64,000 nt of DNA from Alnus glutinosa. Its lineage: Eukaryota > Streptophyta > Magnoliopsida > Fagales > Betulaceae. The DNA is taken from assembly GCF_958979055.1 (NCBI RefSeq), contig NC_084887.1:37302620-37366619 (forward strand), given 5' to 3'. Of this stretch, positions 34,305 through 45,967 are shown in pieces; within the stretch, counting starts at the first letter, position 1; each line of letters opens with the position of its first letter. The notes beneath the pieces are model-generated. The model ran no database searches. It worked only from the letters and a program-made list of their open reading frames with translations, and was not told the DNA's origin. Position numbers and translations under genes: made by a program.

Positions 34305-37300
34305 ATGTGCAACAAGAACACTCCTTCTGATATGAAAACCAGGTCTACGATCAAGAAAGAGATCAAAGCCAGAGAACCACTAAAACCAGCTCGCAAGTCA
34401 AGATCAAAGACCAGAAAGCCCAAGTTCCTCAGTCTCCGCCTAGAGCTCTCCTCAGAAAACTCGCAGAACTCTAACCAAATGACCCACAGCCCCAAAACCA
34501 ACCACCATGAGCAGTACCAGAAGCAGCACCAGCTCAACCTGTTCCCTCTACACCCAGAAAACCTTGTCGAAGACAAAGACATGATACACGACGAGAACGT
34601 GGCGTTCCTCTTCAGCTCCGAGGGCGGTGGCGGCGCCACCACCACCCTCAACGGCCTCCTCGCCGGAGTGTCTTCCTCCGAGGAGGACTCCCTCTCCGTG
34701 CCGCCGTACGCCTACGGGGGACAGGATAGCGAGGAGGGGGGTCGTCTTGCTGACGGTGGTAATAACTGTCACAGTGCGAGCTCAAAGCTGGTTCGGACGG
34801 CCATGAGGAACAGAGACAGGGACCCGAGCGACGAGAAGTGGGTTTGTTACTCGGAGGTGCTGGTGGAGAAGAAGGAGCCGGAGGAGGTGACTAGCTGCGT
34901 CACCGACGTGTGGTGTGCAAAGGCGCGGCGGCCGACGTCGCAAGGGTTGTTGTCATTAAAGCTTGATTATCAGGGCATCTTGAACGCTTGGTCTGGTAAG
35001 GGCCCTCTTTACATTGAAGGAGAGTCTCCTCCACAGACTGTGCCTGACTTGCATGTGCCTGACTTGCATGATGACTTTCTTCCCCATGACACTGCCAATG
35101 TAAGTTCTTGATTACTGCTCAATTTTCTTAGTATTATATCTCATCTATTCCATAATCTTTCTAATATATATACGAATGTGTATATATATATATATATATA
35201 TTTGAATGAATGATGGTGATGATTGAGTACATATGGCAATATTGCAGTGATTGCTTGCAATTGAGCATTGTTTTGAATCTGATTAATTACTAGCACTTTT
35301 TGCTCTTCTGGGGCCCATTGTGCCTTAGCCAGCTGTGGCTTTTGGCCCACTCCACCAACTTTTTTGTTGGTTGGAATTATTATTGATATTTTCCGGAGGA
35401 CACTGAGACCCATAACTCAACCCTACGGGAAGATCTACCTCCTCATTTTTTCACTTACATAGGAGTGTGGGCTTGAGTCATTTGGGGTAAGGTCTCTTGC
35501 ATGCTATGACAGTAATAACCCATTTGGGAAGAATTAATGGATAAAAGAATATGGGCAATGCACTTAATTTTCTCTTCTTTGGAAGTTCTTTTAAAAGAGA
35601 GGAAAAGAAGAAAAGGGTCCATAGGTTCCATTCCATTCCTTTATATGCATTGCCTCCAATATGGGTGGAATTGAGAATCAAGAGGGGATGTACATTGTAT
35701 GGGGTGAAATGTTTAATGAAAAACGTGAAAATGTTTGGGGTATTACAACTCTTTACAAAGTAATTTGACAGTCCATATGGCACCGCCACATGAGCCACAA
35801 TCAAATTTAATTGTTTAGTTTCGAACTTGTTAGTGTCACATGACTTGCCAACTGACGTGTCAATCTACGTAGCACTATAAAAAAACGGATAAAAAGAATA
35901 ATTTACTTGTCCAATAAAGTGTTCTTTTCCTTTTCATCTCTTTCCATTTCTCTTTTTCTTTTTTCTTTTTTCTTTTTTCTTTTTTCACAAAGGGATGGGC
36001 AATAGGTTTTTCTAATTGGTCTTGGGAATTGCATTGAAGTTGGCTTGAGACATGCATGGATTTAATCATAGTATAGCAACAAATGCTGACAATGTTTATA
36101 TCTGTGATGGGCAGGTTTTAGTGGATAGTTGGGGCAGCGCTGCAAATGTATGGAGGGTGCCAGAAATGGGTAATGATTATATTGGTAGCATCAAAGTGAA
36201 GGAGGAAGTTGAAGACAAAGATGGTTGGAAGATGAGGCACAGAGAAGCAAGTGTGTTGAGATACAAGGAGAAGAGGCAAAACAGACTCTTCTCAAAGCGG
36301 ATTAGATACGAAGTTCGAAAGCTTAATGCCGAGAAACGACCCCGTATGAAGGTAACCCTTAGCCTGCCCTATGCACTTGTTCTTTTTCTTCTAGTCGGAT
36401 TATGTCTTTTTGTTAGGGCTAATAATTTTTGACATGACATGCGAATCAAACACAAAATCAGCAGATTAGAGTTGAAGGGTTTGACATGTTTAATTAAATA
36501 GGTTGGATTATGGTTGACTTGTATAATTTTATATCTTTGTCTCGGCACGACACGAACCCAACACGAATTTAGCAGTTAGGGTCGAGGGATTTGACCTATT
36601 TAATTAAATGGATTAGGTTGGGCTTGACCTATATATAATCTTATACCCCTATTCGACCCGGCCTGAATTGACACCCCCTACTTTTTTTTATTTTTAGCAG
36701 TGCAATGCTGCATTGTTGAATTTGTGAAAGGTGCATTTCCATGATCATATTCAAAGTCCTCAGTGTAGTTTGAAATCTAAGTTAACATTATTCCCACTAA
36801 TTTCAAAGTTGCTGTGTCAACAGTGGGTAGAGACTAATGATGAATTTTTGTCCTGAAAATTGACATTTTTTGCATGCCTGTGGGTATGGTTAACTAATTA
36901 AGAAGGGTTTAAATTTAATATAGACGGCCTGTAAATAGGGAATTCTAGAGTGTCCAGTGTCCAAAGTGCCACGTTAACATTTTAGTTGAGGAAATTGTTG
37001 TCTTTGGCAAACCAACCTAATGCTAGAATATTAGTTTGAAGGACCAAATCTATCATTTTTTTTTATCGGTTTAAGCTTTTGAGATAAATGTTAATTCAAC
37101 ATGGTATTACACCAGATGTCATCAGTTTGAACCCTACACAGTATAGTTTACTCTCAATTTCAGTTAAATATTCTACGTGTTGGGTCTCATTGATTAAGAG
37201 GGAGTTTACACCCGCAAAAACATTAGTTTAATAATAAAGTCCACTTTTTTTCTATTAGCTTTAACTTTTGGTAAATGATTTAACACCTAACACTACTCTT

Positions 37301-38163
37301 TTCAATGTTCTAATAGAACCATTCAAAGTCAAAGATTTAAGTGGAGTTCCAAAGATCCATATTTGTCTATAAATTGTTTCAGTCCCTTGGAACAGAGCAT
37401 GTGACTAATGCATGTGCGTGTGAGAGTCGCTTAAAGGAAAAAATGTTAGTTTAATAGATTGGATCGGAAAGAATTTTCTTTAACCCAATTTGAAGGAAAA
37501 ATATGGCCATAAATTAATGGGTGTCCCTTCTGATACGAAGGAACAATCAAGTCTGTATTGTGTTTTCATTTTCAATCAAAGTCACGATTGCTACCGCCAT
37601 TAATTTCAAAGCCAACCCTGTTTTGAAAAGTCCCAACAATTGAATTATCAAGTCATGTGGCCATTTAATTCATAACAAGGACAATTTTATTGTACCTTAT
37701 TTAATTCAATGTCTGGTTGTGAGTTGTGACAAGTAACATTTTGACTTGTATGCCCACCGATCAATCAAACTCTGCCTAGGCTCTCTATTACTCAAATGGG
37801 CTTTATTTTATTTTACTATTCAAACTGATGATGACAAAGTTTTTCTCTAAACTGGGTCGGAGAAATTTCGTTAAATTCAGTCTATTAAACTGACGTGTGT
37901 TCAAAATACATATAATTAAAAGAAGCAAGGTTCTAACTGCAGAAATACTTTTAACTTGTTTTGATGGGTGTTTTTTTTTTTTTTATGGTTTGAAAAATGT
38001 TCTGATGTGACATAAATGATATAAATCAAGATAAGTTGAACATTTTTTCTTGTCTATAGATTTCTCGACTTTTCTCAATCATATGTATATATATTTTTTT
38101 TCTTGTGGTAATTATATGTTATATTCCCCACCTTTGCAGGGTCGATTCGTGAAGAGAAGTTGA
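34305..38163 (+). CDS. CCT-motif protein, CIA2-like
   Basis: Exons (34305-35099), (36115-36351) and (38140-38163) join in phase 0 to 351 residues. The N-terminus is basic ([11 protein letters not shown]); a Ser/Glu/Gly-rich acidic middle follows. Then comes [19 protein letters not shown], which matches a segment of Arabidopsis CIA2, and a C-terminal CCT domain, [20 protein letters not shown] to RPRMKGRFVKRS. CCT domains are DNA-binding or NF-Y-interacting regions with a nuclear localisation signal. CIA2 and relatives regulate nuclear genes for chloroplast import and ribosome proteins, so a nuclear regulatory role is inferred; orthology to CIA2 itself or to another CCT-motif-family member is open. 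The CCT domain is split by an intron of about 1.8 kb, leaving a last exon of only seven residues and the stop. Intron 2 carries an hAT MITE. Confidence 0.88.
36414..36680. mobile_element. hAT MITE inside CCT gene intron 2
   Basis: The ends TAGGGCTAATAATTTTTGAC and the inverse of TAGGGGGTGTCAATTCAGG form hAT-type inverted repeats. The flanking octamers CTTTTTGT (36406-36413) and CTTTTTTT (36681-36688) match at 7 of 8. The interior words (gacacgaacccaacacg, tttgacctatttaattaa) define the dispersed family. Confidence 0.7.
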
Positions 38164-41058
38164 GAAGTGTAGGCTGTTGGACATAATGTTACTGCAAAGA
38201 GGGCATGATCTTTGGTGTGTTTAAATTAGTAGTTTTTTTTTTTATTATTATTTAATATTTTGTCTTGTTCCATTTAGCTTGTAACATAGTAGATAGAGGC
38301 ACTAATATGATGCTAAGCAATGATGCCAAAACAAACGTAAAGAAAAAAAAAGAATAACAAAAAGTAAAGTTGTAAGTTCTAGGGAATGCCTAGTTTGGAA
38401 TAATGGATCAAATCTGATCCTTTTTGCTTGTGCTTTCCCAGCAATTTCTCGTCTTAAAGCTTTCGGTTGTGACAGTCTTTTAACTGTTTTGAGGTTGGTT
38501 GGCCAATCATGCCAAAACAAGATGGGGTGATCTGACCATCCCAAATGAGGTGGTTGCCAACTTCTTAAAGAGAGCTACCGAACCACCCACAAACATGCTT
38601 TAATTTTGGGATCACCTAACCCAAAGTTGAAGCGTAACACTCGGATGATATTCAAATTTTGGATGCGTATCAACTGTTTGATGAAATCGATGACTCATTT
38701 ATTTCCTTTAAAAATTGAAAATGATAAAAAAAAAAAGATGATATTTGATCCTACTTAGGAAAAATATATAGCTTACCAAAAAAAAAAAAAGAAAAAAAAG
38801 AATTCATGGATCGATATTTGATACAAGGAGTTTTAAAAACAGGAGTGTTGAATTTAGCCAACACTTAAATGATGCATAATTGTAGTCTTTTCCCCACTAT
38901 ATTTCTCATATAACTATTTGAAGAAGCGTTCACATACTCTAAGTTGGTAAAGGTCAAACTCATTCTAGAATCTCAAGGCTACACGGCTAATTCTTGATAT
39001 TTGATTCTTTTGGGGGCAAATTAACAATTACCAACAAAAAAACAAAACAAAAAAAAAAAAAAAAAAATGGACTACAAAAAGAGGAGGCCAGTACCCTCAA
39101 CAAGCACTCGAAAAACAATCATTACAATGCAAGAGAATAAAGCCACAAATAAAATGGGAAGTGGATCCAATCAAACTCAGTCGCATATATAGCTCCTTAA
39201 CCAAAATGTTGTTTTGATGTCCTTATGTAATGTAGACCGAATATTAGATTTCTGAACAAAGGATGTATTGAGGATGACTTTGATGAGACTGTCGATAACG
39301 ATCACTTATCCCGCATCCATGGACAAAGGAGCATGCTCCGCTACAGCTTCGAACAAAAGAGTTACATTTCCATTTTATTGAAAAATGAGGTGGGAATAGG
39401 CTTTCCAAGGGAAGAACTGGAGCCCAAAACCACCATATGTGGCAGTGCGTGTACCTCATGTGCCAGTGGAGATGACAATGCGTGGATTTCGTGTTAACTC
39501 GAGAATGACTTCTTCTTAAGTGTAGGAGATTAATCAAAGACAAGTTAGACCCTTAAATTTAAATGACGACTAAGGTTTTATTATGCTTTCTTTTTCATCA
39601 TTTTCGAGGGTTTATTAAAACTTTTTTAATTTGAGGAGCCTAGTGTTTTAAGATAATTGGTTTGATATACCATTAATTAATTGAACATTAGGGTATCAGA
39701 TGAACTTATTTGAAATCATAGGAAAACTTAATGACCTAATTATTAATTGAAATCGAAAACCTAGGACTAAATTAAAATCATACGAAAACTTAAGGAATTA
39801 GATTTAATTTTTCCCTAAGAAATATATAATGTTTTATGGATTATGCTTTCATATCATTATTCGAATGAAATAAACGTTTTTTTTCTTCTCTTCCTCCCTA
39901 GGGATCCAAGGACTTGTTAGAATATATGATAAAAATATTCTTAAGGAGAATAGGGACTATGGAAGAAGAAGGGATTCTTCTTCTCTTTTCCCTTCCCAGT
40001 ACCTTCTGTTATGTCACCAAGATATGAAACAATGAATTTGAATTATAATACCCGATTTAGAAAAAAGTAAAATCATATTTTGACCTAATATTTTTTTTAA
40101 TGGTATAAAATTGATTAAATCTAGCAAGAAACCACAACCACGAGCATCGTGGCTAATAAGATTGTTAATTTTTCATGAAAAAGCTGTGGCGCGCATGAAA
40201 AAACTGAAGGACTATATGTCTATATATGTGCAAACAAACATAAATACACATAAATCTTAACAAGTCAGAAAGCAGTATGATAGAGAAAAACCCAAGAATA
40301 TATGATGTTCTGATCACCGGCCAGCAGAAAATTCTGTTGACAGAAGAAAAGAGAGCACAAAACAGGCCATACACAAGCCTTCCTGGGTATGCTCAATTGT
40401 GCTCTCTATCTTCTGTCAACAAATAAATATCATCATCATGAATTAAAGCCACCCTTAAGCAGAAGAACAGTCACCAACCTTGTTTGGGAAGGGGGAAAAG
40501 AAAAGATTCATCTGTATCAACAGCAGCCATGCAAGTCGATCGAGAGTGATTGGAAGGAAGGAAGGAATCAAAGATATATAGAGAAAGTATACTACGGTCC
40601 TTTGGTTTTTCAGCACAGAAGAAAGAAAAGTTGACTTTTGAGTCTTTGAAGAACATGGAAGTGGGAGGCTGCCTTCTCTTGCAGATAAGAGAGGGAATTG
40701 AAAAGGCCCTTCTGAATTGCAAGTGTCTCATTAAGGATGGCTTTGATATCACCATCACTTCGATCAATTAATCACAACTAACCACCTTTCTTCCTCAGCT
40801 TTCATTTTCTTGGGAAATTACTTTTAGAAAGGTGGTGACCAACATGCATTTCTGTATAGTCTTGTGCTACATATAGGCCAGGAGAGGCTGAGAGCCATGA
40901 CCCCCCCCCTCCCCTTAATTACTTTGAAGTTATATATATATAAAGGTGTACTGTCTGATGAAGTAGAGGGTCTTCGTGTAGCCCACAACTGTCCCTACAG
41001 GGTTAGGTTAGGCATGGGCATGTACTATATATGTTGAATAAGTTGACAAAAGTTTGGG
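38164..41058. other. Intergenic, no supported gene
   Basis: Contains the CCT gene 3' flank, a weak copy of the ggtggt repeat (about 38500-38640), and a probable LINE 3' end on the minus strand (T run on minus at about 39043-39067, next to gaggccagtaccctc). Short frames at 39244-39543 and 40389-40771 show no family motif. GC-rich runs near 40898-40915 resemble MITE ends. Confidence 0.4.
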
Positions 41059-41066
41059 CTTTTAAG

Positions 41067-41264
41067 CATGGCGGAGTCAGAAGTTTTTATGCGAAGGACC
41101 AATGAGCAAAAAATTTTTTTTTGATATGGGTTAAATTTTTATTTTTACCTTATATTTTTATATTTTTTAGAAAAAAAAATTTCACTTAATAAATTCTTTT
41201 TTTTAGGAAATTGGGGGGCCATGGCCCCTGCCACCCTCCTCCTCCCTCCGTGACTCCGTCCCTG
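41067..41264. mobile_element. hAT MITE, 198 bp, perfect 8-bp duplication
   Basis: The element begins CATGGCGGAGTCAGAAG and ends TGACTCCGTCCCTG. CTTTTAAG flanks it exactly at 41059-41066 and 41265-41272. The interior has the GC-rich palindrome-like ggggggccatggcccctg. Related fragments occur near 28902, 30080, 43770 and 63370. Confidence 0.85.
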
Positions 41265-41330
41265 CTTTTAAGATTTTTTTTTTTCTTATTTATAAATTAT
41301 TACGTGTTTTTCTAAATACGTTAAAAATAC

Positions 41331-41508
41331 GAGAAATGATCCCTACACTCATTTCTCACAACTCCACAACAAGCTGATGTGGCTGGTAATATTTTATTAC
41401 TTTTTTTGTTTTGTTTTCTTTCTTTTTGTAAAAAAATAATAAAATACTACCAGCCACGTCAGCTTGTTGTGGGGCTGTTGTGAGAAATGAGTGTAGGGAT
41501 CATTTCTC
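41331..41508. repeat. Fold-back MITE
   Basis: Inverted arms of about 70 bases: the left begins GAGAAATGATCCCTACACTC and the right ends with its inverse. The loop is T-rich. The arms differ at only a few positions. Confidence 0.75.
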
Positions 41509-43112
41509 TAAAAATACATGCTTTTTTTCAATAGTTTTGTTTACCAAAAAAAAATGTGCTTTTTATATAATAATTAAGAAATAATGTGTTATTTCTCGTG
41601 TCGGGCAAGGACAAAAATTCATGTCCAACAATTAATATCCTTGATCTGGAACTTTCAAAAAAGACAATAACGGAACTGTATATATCGACAACCTTATCTG
41701 GAACTTTAATTTGCATATGAAGAATATAAAACTTCATAGCTTTGACTTGATTCCTCTTCTAGTAATGCAGTAGAGACACGTACCGACGTACGGGTATCCA
41801 TGAGAAGAAAGCAGAATTAATAATGTTCAAGCTCTGCACCCACCGAAGATTGTAGAACCCCCATATATATTGTTGTGGAAATAAAGATGTTGATCTACAT
41901 AAATTGATCGAAGAAAGCAAAAAATAAAAATTGTATGAAAAAAATTGAATTTTTGGACAATAAGACGAATATTAATCTGTCTCTTAGATAAATATTGTCT
42001 TCTACTTAAACAATAAGTTTTGCAAAATGGAATACAACAAATCTGTCCTCGGGATACAATACTGCCCGAATGTAGAATGCAGATTACAAATTCTGAACAC
42101 TGCTCTGAATAAGAAATTCTATAACAGCAAATAAAAAGAAGAAAAGAAGGAAAAAAAGTTAACCAAAATATGCTAGAAAAATATCTTTTAATCTAAATTG
42201 TAGTTAACAATTTATAGCAGTTTCTAACAGTTAGAAAATATAGTTTCTGACGGTTGAAAAAACAGTTAATTATTCCAAAAATATTACTGTTAGAAAAGCA
42301 GTTGTACACATTAGAAAACAATAAAGCGTCAAGGTGACGTGTGTGTGCGACGACCAATGCAAAACACAACTAGCACATGTGTACTCAAAATCCTATATAC
42401 TATAATAGCAAGATAAATGCTTATAAAGCACACAAAAATACTCATAGCTTTTTAATGTAGAACAAAGAGTAATTGAAAAAATAGAGAGAAAGTTGAAACA
42501 TTCTAATTGGAGGGAAACTTAAATTTTCATTAAATAATTTTCAACATATATTATTCCTTATCATATATTTTAGAAAATGTAATTCATAAAATATATATAT
42601 ATATATATATTTAAAAAAAATGTGATTTTCACATATATTTTTAATAAATTATGTAATTGTTACATGCTTTAAAAATACGTACATATAATTTAAAAAACTG
42701 AATTTGTAAAAATTCGATATACAAGTTTCAAATTTTAATATATCATTGAGTCGAGTAATGCTAAAAACTATATTTTTATCTTATAATTATTTTGCAATGT
42801 TGATATGGTAGTCTCAACCAATTCTTAGATCAATTCTTGTTAATATATATAAGTAATGCCAGTAACCATTTTTTTTGTTCACTTTTTATCCTCCTAAAGT
42901 TGATGTGTCTTTTAAAATTATCATTGGATTAAACTTAATTTTGATCCGACGGTGATTTTAAAAGCCATATCAACTTTAAAGGATAAAAAATAGACAAAAA
43001 AACACATTACTATATATAGTTGAAGATGCGCCCAGGGTCTCCTTTATATAGACATGCACCACTCCGAAAGCCTCCCATGAAGAACTAACTCAATTAATTC
43101 CACGAACAAAGC
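41509..43112. other. Intergenic, includes a fold-back repeat at 42842-43019
   Basis: AT-rich. Positions 42842-43019 form inverted arms around a centre near 42930 (left ATATATAAGTAATGCCAGTA, right ending cattactatatata). No gene was recognised. Sequence just before 43113 is presumably the former promoter of the heat-shock pseudogene. Confidence 0.5.
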
Positions 43113-43547
43113 ATGCACGGCGGCACTTACTTCCCAACTATTTGGTGATCATGAAATTTTGGGCCCCTTCCTTTCTTTGATCAACAGGCGTCCGGCCAGT
43201 GCTTAACACTCCAACGGATTGGAAGGTGACCCCAGAAGCCCATGTTTTCAAACCCGATCTTCCGGGGCTCAGCAGGGGAGGAATTAAGTGAAAGTTGAAG
43301 TAGTTAATGATGGAAGAGTGCTCCAAATAAGTGGTGAAAGGAATAATGTTGATCAGGCGGCCGGGAAGATGATAAAAATGATAACTGGCCGGCGCCGAGT
43401 TGAACGTTGCCGTGTCAAGTTCCTTAATTAGAAGGTTTAGGTGAAGTTAAGGCGTTCATGGAGAATGGAGTCCTTACTGTGATTGTGCCAAAACAAGAGA
43501 TCAATAAACCCGAAAGGAAGGTGATGATCCAGATTGAAGGAAAGTAA
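43113..43547 (+). pseudogene. Small heat-shock protein (HSP20 class) pseudogene
   Basis: Pieces of the alpha-crystallin domain are readable in changing frames: TDWKVTPEAHVFKPDLPGL at 43214-43270, then RVLQ and SGERNNVDQ at about 43315-43355, NDNWP near 43380, RVERCRVKFL near 43397-43425, and EVKAFMENGVLTVIVPKQEI to the end KVMIQIEGK and stop at 43545. Frame shifts and stops occur after DLPGL (GGIK followed by a stop), near 43375 and at the lost LRRFRLPEN segment near 43425-43440. The upstream part (FGDHEILGPFLSLINRRP) fits a class I-like N-terminus. The gene is dead; its class is uncertain because the diagnostic parts are damaged. Confidence 0.85.
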
Positions 43548-43795
43548 AGGGTCAAGAAAGAAATTGATAGAGCGTGAAGAAGAAAATATATATCAAGTGT
43601 GTCATGGGGGTGGGGCATAGCCAGCATTTAGGATGGGGAAACAAAATTAATAAAAAAAAATAAAATAAAATAAAATTGGAGGCAAAACTAAAAAAGTTTA
43701 AAGTTTAAAGTTAAAATTTTAAATCTTAATATTTTTTTATTTTTTTATTTTTGGAGGGAAAACCTTGGGCCTTGGTAGTTCCGCCCTTGAATGTG

Positions 43796-43858
<63 letters not shown>

Positions 43859-44929
43859 TCATGGATTTAAGTTTAGAATTTTATTTTTATTTATTTTTTA
43901 TTTTTTAAATGAAGCATGCTTTTAGAAATAACCAAACAAAACCACACTTTTATTCCATCACTATATATAACGCCTTGCTGATGGGGCAAAAAAATAAATT
44001 CAAGGGTTAATTGTTATTGTCACGTCAATGTTAGAATAAAAATGTGATTTTTAGCATTACTTTTACTTTTCTTCTATCGCGGTTTTTCTTAGGCTATTGA
44101 TATTTGGATAAACTTTTTCTTAGGTTTTTTCAATTCAATTTATTAAACAACTTTAAAAATACATGTGAGAATCATATGGTTTAAAAACATATATTAATCT
44201 AATAGATTGTGTTGGAAGAATTTTTCTCTAATAGTATGATGATTGAATTCAAAAAGGTATTATCCTTTGATTAATAAAAGTATCAATTACATTTAGAAAA
44301 GAGATCCTGATATTGAGAAGGTAATTGAATTGTAAAATCCTTTATGACAATTTCGTTCCACAAAATAGTTTGCTTTTGATGGATAGAAGAGTTCAACATA
44401 TGAATGAGAGACTAATAATTATAAAAAGATTCATATAATAATAATAATAATAATAAACCTTTAATCAGTCATAATTAAAAAATAAAATAAAAATCACGGT
44501 CTATTATACCTCGAAAAAACATCAATAACTTATTCTTTATATTAAAACATCGAGAATGTTTGAACTCTAATTTCAGTTTCTAGTCCAATAAAAGACAAGT
44601 ATCCAAGATTGTCTCGTGTACATAAACACAATGAAAATATATATATTTACCGGATTTTTGTTTTAGTTTTCAGCCCAAGAACGGAAGCCTATCTGCTTGG
44701 TCTACTAACATGGCTTTCGGGCCTAGAGAGATCATAGCCCCTACGGTTGCATTGAGGCTCATCAGACGAGGCCTACATAAGTCGGTGCACTGGGCTTCTT
44801 GTGAAGAAGATGTTTTCAGTCTCCATCAATTTTTAATTTTTTTTTTTAAATAAGGACGGATAAGTTTGGCTTGGGAAGCCGTTAAATTTTTAGATGAAAA
44901 ATAGACGAAAATACCAATTACGTTTATAA
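43548..44929. other. Intergenic with a long (TA)n tract
   Basis: Contains a (TA)n microsatellite of about 55 bases at 43798-43852, a GC-poor MITE-like piece (43620-43790, ending gtagttccgcccttg) and an ATA tract (44433-44452). No gene was seen. Confidence 0.45.
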
Positions 44930-45964
44930 GGCCATCTCCAGCAGAGTTGCTACTTTAGTTGAAATGGTTAAATTTAACTATTTTTGCTCTTTTCTCCTCT
45001 TCAGCAGAATAGCCAAAGTAAACTTTTTCATTTAACATTGAACAGTGAATATGCAGAGTTGCCTATTAACTATTCACACAAGAAAAAAATTTTTATTAAT
45101 ATTTTCTCTCTCCCCTCACTCCCTCTGTCCCTCTCCATCGATCTCTCTCCGTCATCCCCATCTCCCGGCAATCGGAGATCCAGATGTTAGACTTCTTGCC
45201 GAGGTAGGAGCTTCTTGCGGAAGCGGCGCAAAGCGGCTGCGTCGAGGATGTCGATGTTGTCAGGGGGAGGCGAGAGGTGCATCTGGGCGTTGGCCAGGTG
45301 GAGCACCAGGTGCTCCCGCTGGTTCGACACGTTGTCATTTTGGAAGCCGAAGAAGAGGGCCAGCTAGTCCAGTAGGTCCATGTGGGGTGCCCATTGCCCG
45401 TATGACGGCTTTCTCAGGTCCCCCACCACTCGAAGGGCACTCGTCACTGCGCGGACCTCAGGAAACCGCAGGGACGAGTGGTCCACCAGCAGGTTGTGGA
45501 TGGGTATGATGTTGTACGACTCCGATTCCGCCGATGCGGGCCGCGGTTGGGTCGGAGAAGGCCGCTGCTGGTGGCTCATGGCATAGGGGAGATTTGAAAA
45601 ACGACGCGAATGGGATCGTGGAGGGGACTCACCAACTCGCTTTCTGGCTCATAACCACACCACCGACAAGGGACCATTGATTGCACCAGCCACCATCGAC
45701 CGGTTATGGGTCTTGGGTGTGGGTGGGCAATGGTGGTTTTACTGGTTTGGTTGTGGGTTTGATGGGGTTGGCCGGTTGTTGGGGATGGGGACGAAAGAGA
45801 GAGAAAGAAAATAAAACAATAAAAAAAGATTGGAAAACAATATTTTAAGGAAATGAAGAATAGAATAAAGAGTATTGTTGGAGTGTTTTTAACTGTTGGA
45901 GTAGCTAAAATAAATATTTGTAGTTTTTGAGTAGCTACTTTAACTTTACCTGTTGGAGATGGCC
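44930..45964 (-). mobile_element. Pack-type PIF/Harbinger-like transposon carrying a captured gene fragment
   Basis: 1,035 bp. The left end is GGCCATCTCCAGCAG and the right end is the inverse of GGCCATCTCCAACAG, with subterminal symmetry (gttgctacttta against the inverse of gtagctacttta). TAA flanks both ends (44927-44929 and 45965-45967). Three-base TAA duplication and GG-starting ends fit PIF/Harbinger (Tourist) elements. No transposase is present. The interior from about 45170 to 45586 is far more GC-rich than the surroundings and encodes, on the minus strand, part of a callose synthase. The rest (45590-45960) has a G/T-rich segment of unknown origin. Confidence 0.8.
45170..45586 (-). pseudogene. 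Captured callose synthase (GT48) first-exon fragment
   Basis: The minus strand reads MSHQQRPSPTQ, then YNIIPIHNLLVDHSSLRFPE, VRAVTSALRVVGDLRKPSY, HMDLLD, one in-frame stop, LALFFGFQNDNVSNQREHLV, LHLANAQMHLSPPPDNID and AALRRFRKKLL. After a small deletion and frame change it continues SYLGKKSNIWIS. This is the N-terminal region of plant callose synthases of the CALS11/CALS12 (GSL1/GSL5) type, roughly the first 150 residues of a protein of about 1,800. The start codon is kept; the catalytic and transmembrane parts are absent. It cannot make callose. It lies wholly inside the transposon at 44930-45964. Confidence 0.88.
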
Positions 45965-45967
45965 TAA

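Noticed and set aside
39244-39543. A possible His/Cys-rich protein on the minus strand
   Set aside because: The cysteines and histidines show no regular finger spacing, and the neighbouring A-rich tract suggests retroposed non-coding sequence.
43798-43852. A centromeric or telomeric signal from the long TA run
   Set aside because: It is a simple dinucleotide microsatellite; no satellite monomer or telomere repeat is present anywhere in the window.
45045-45509. A 154-codon plus-strand open frame
   Set aside because: It is the antisense shadow of the captured callose synthase fragment; the GC-rich minus-strand frame explains it.
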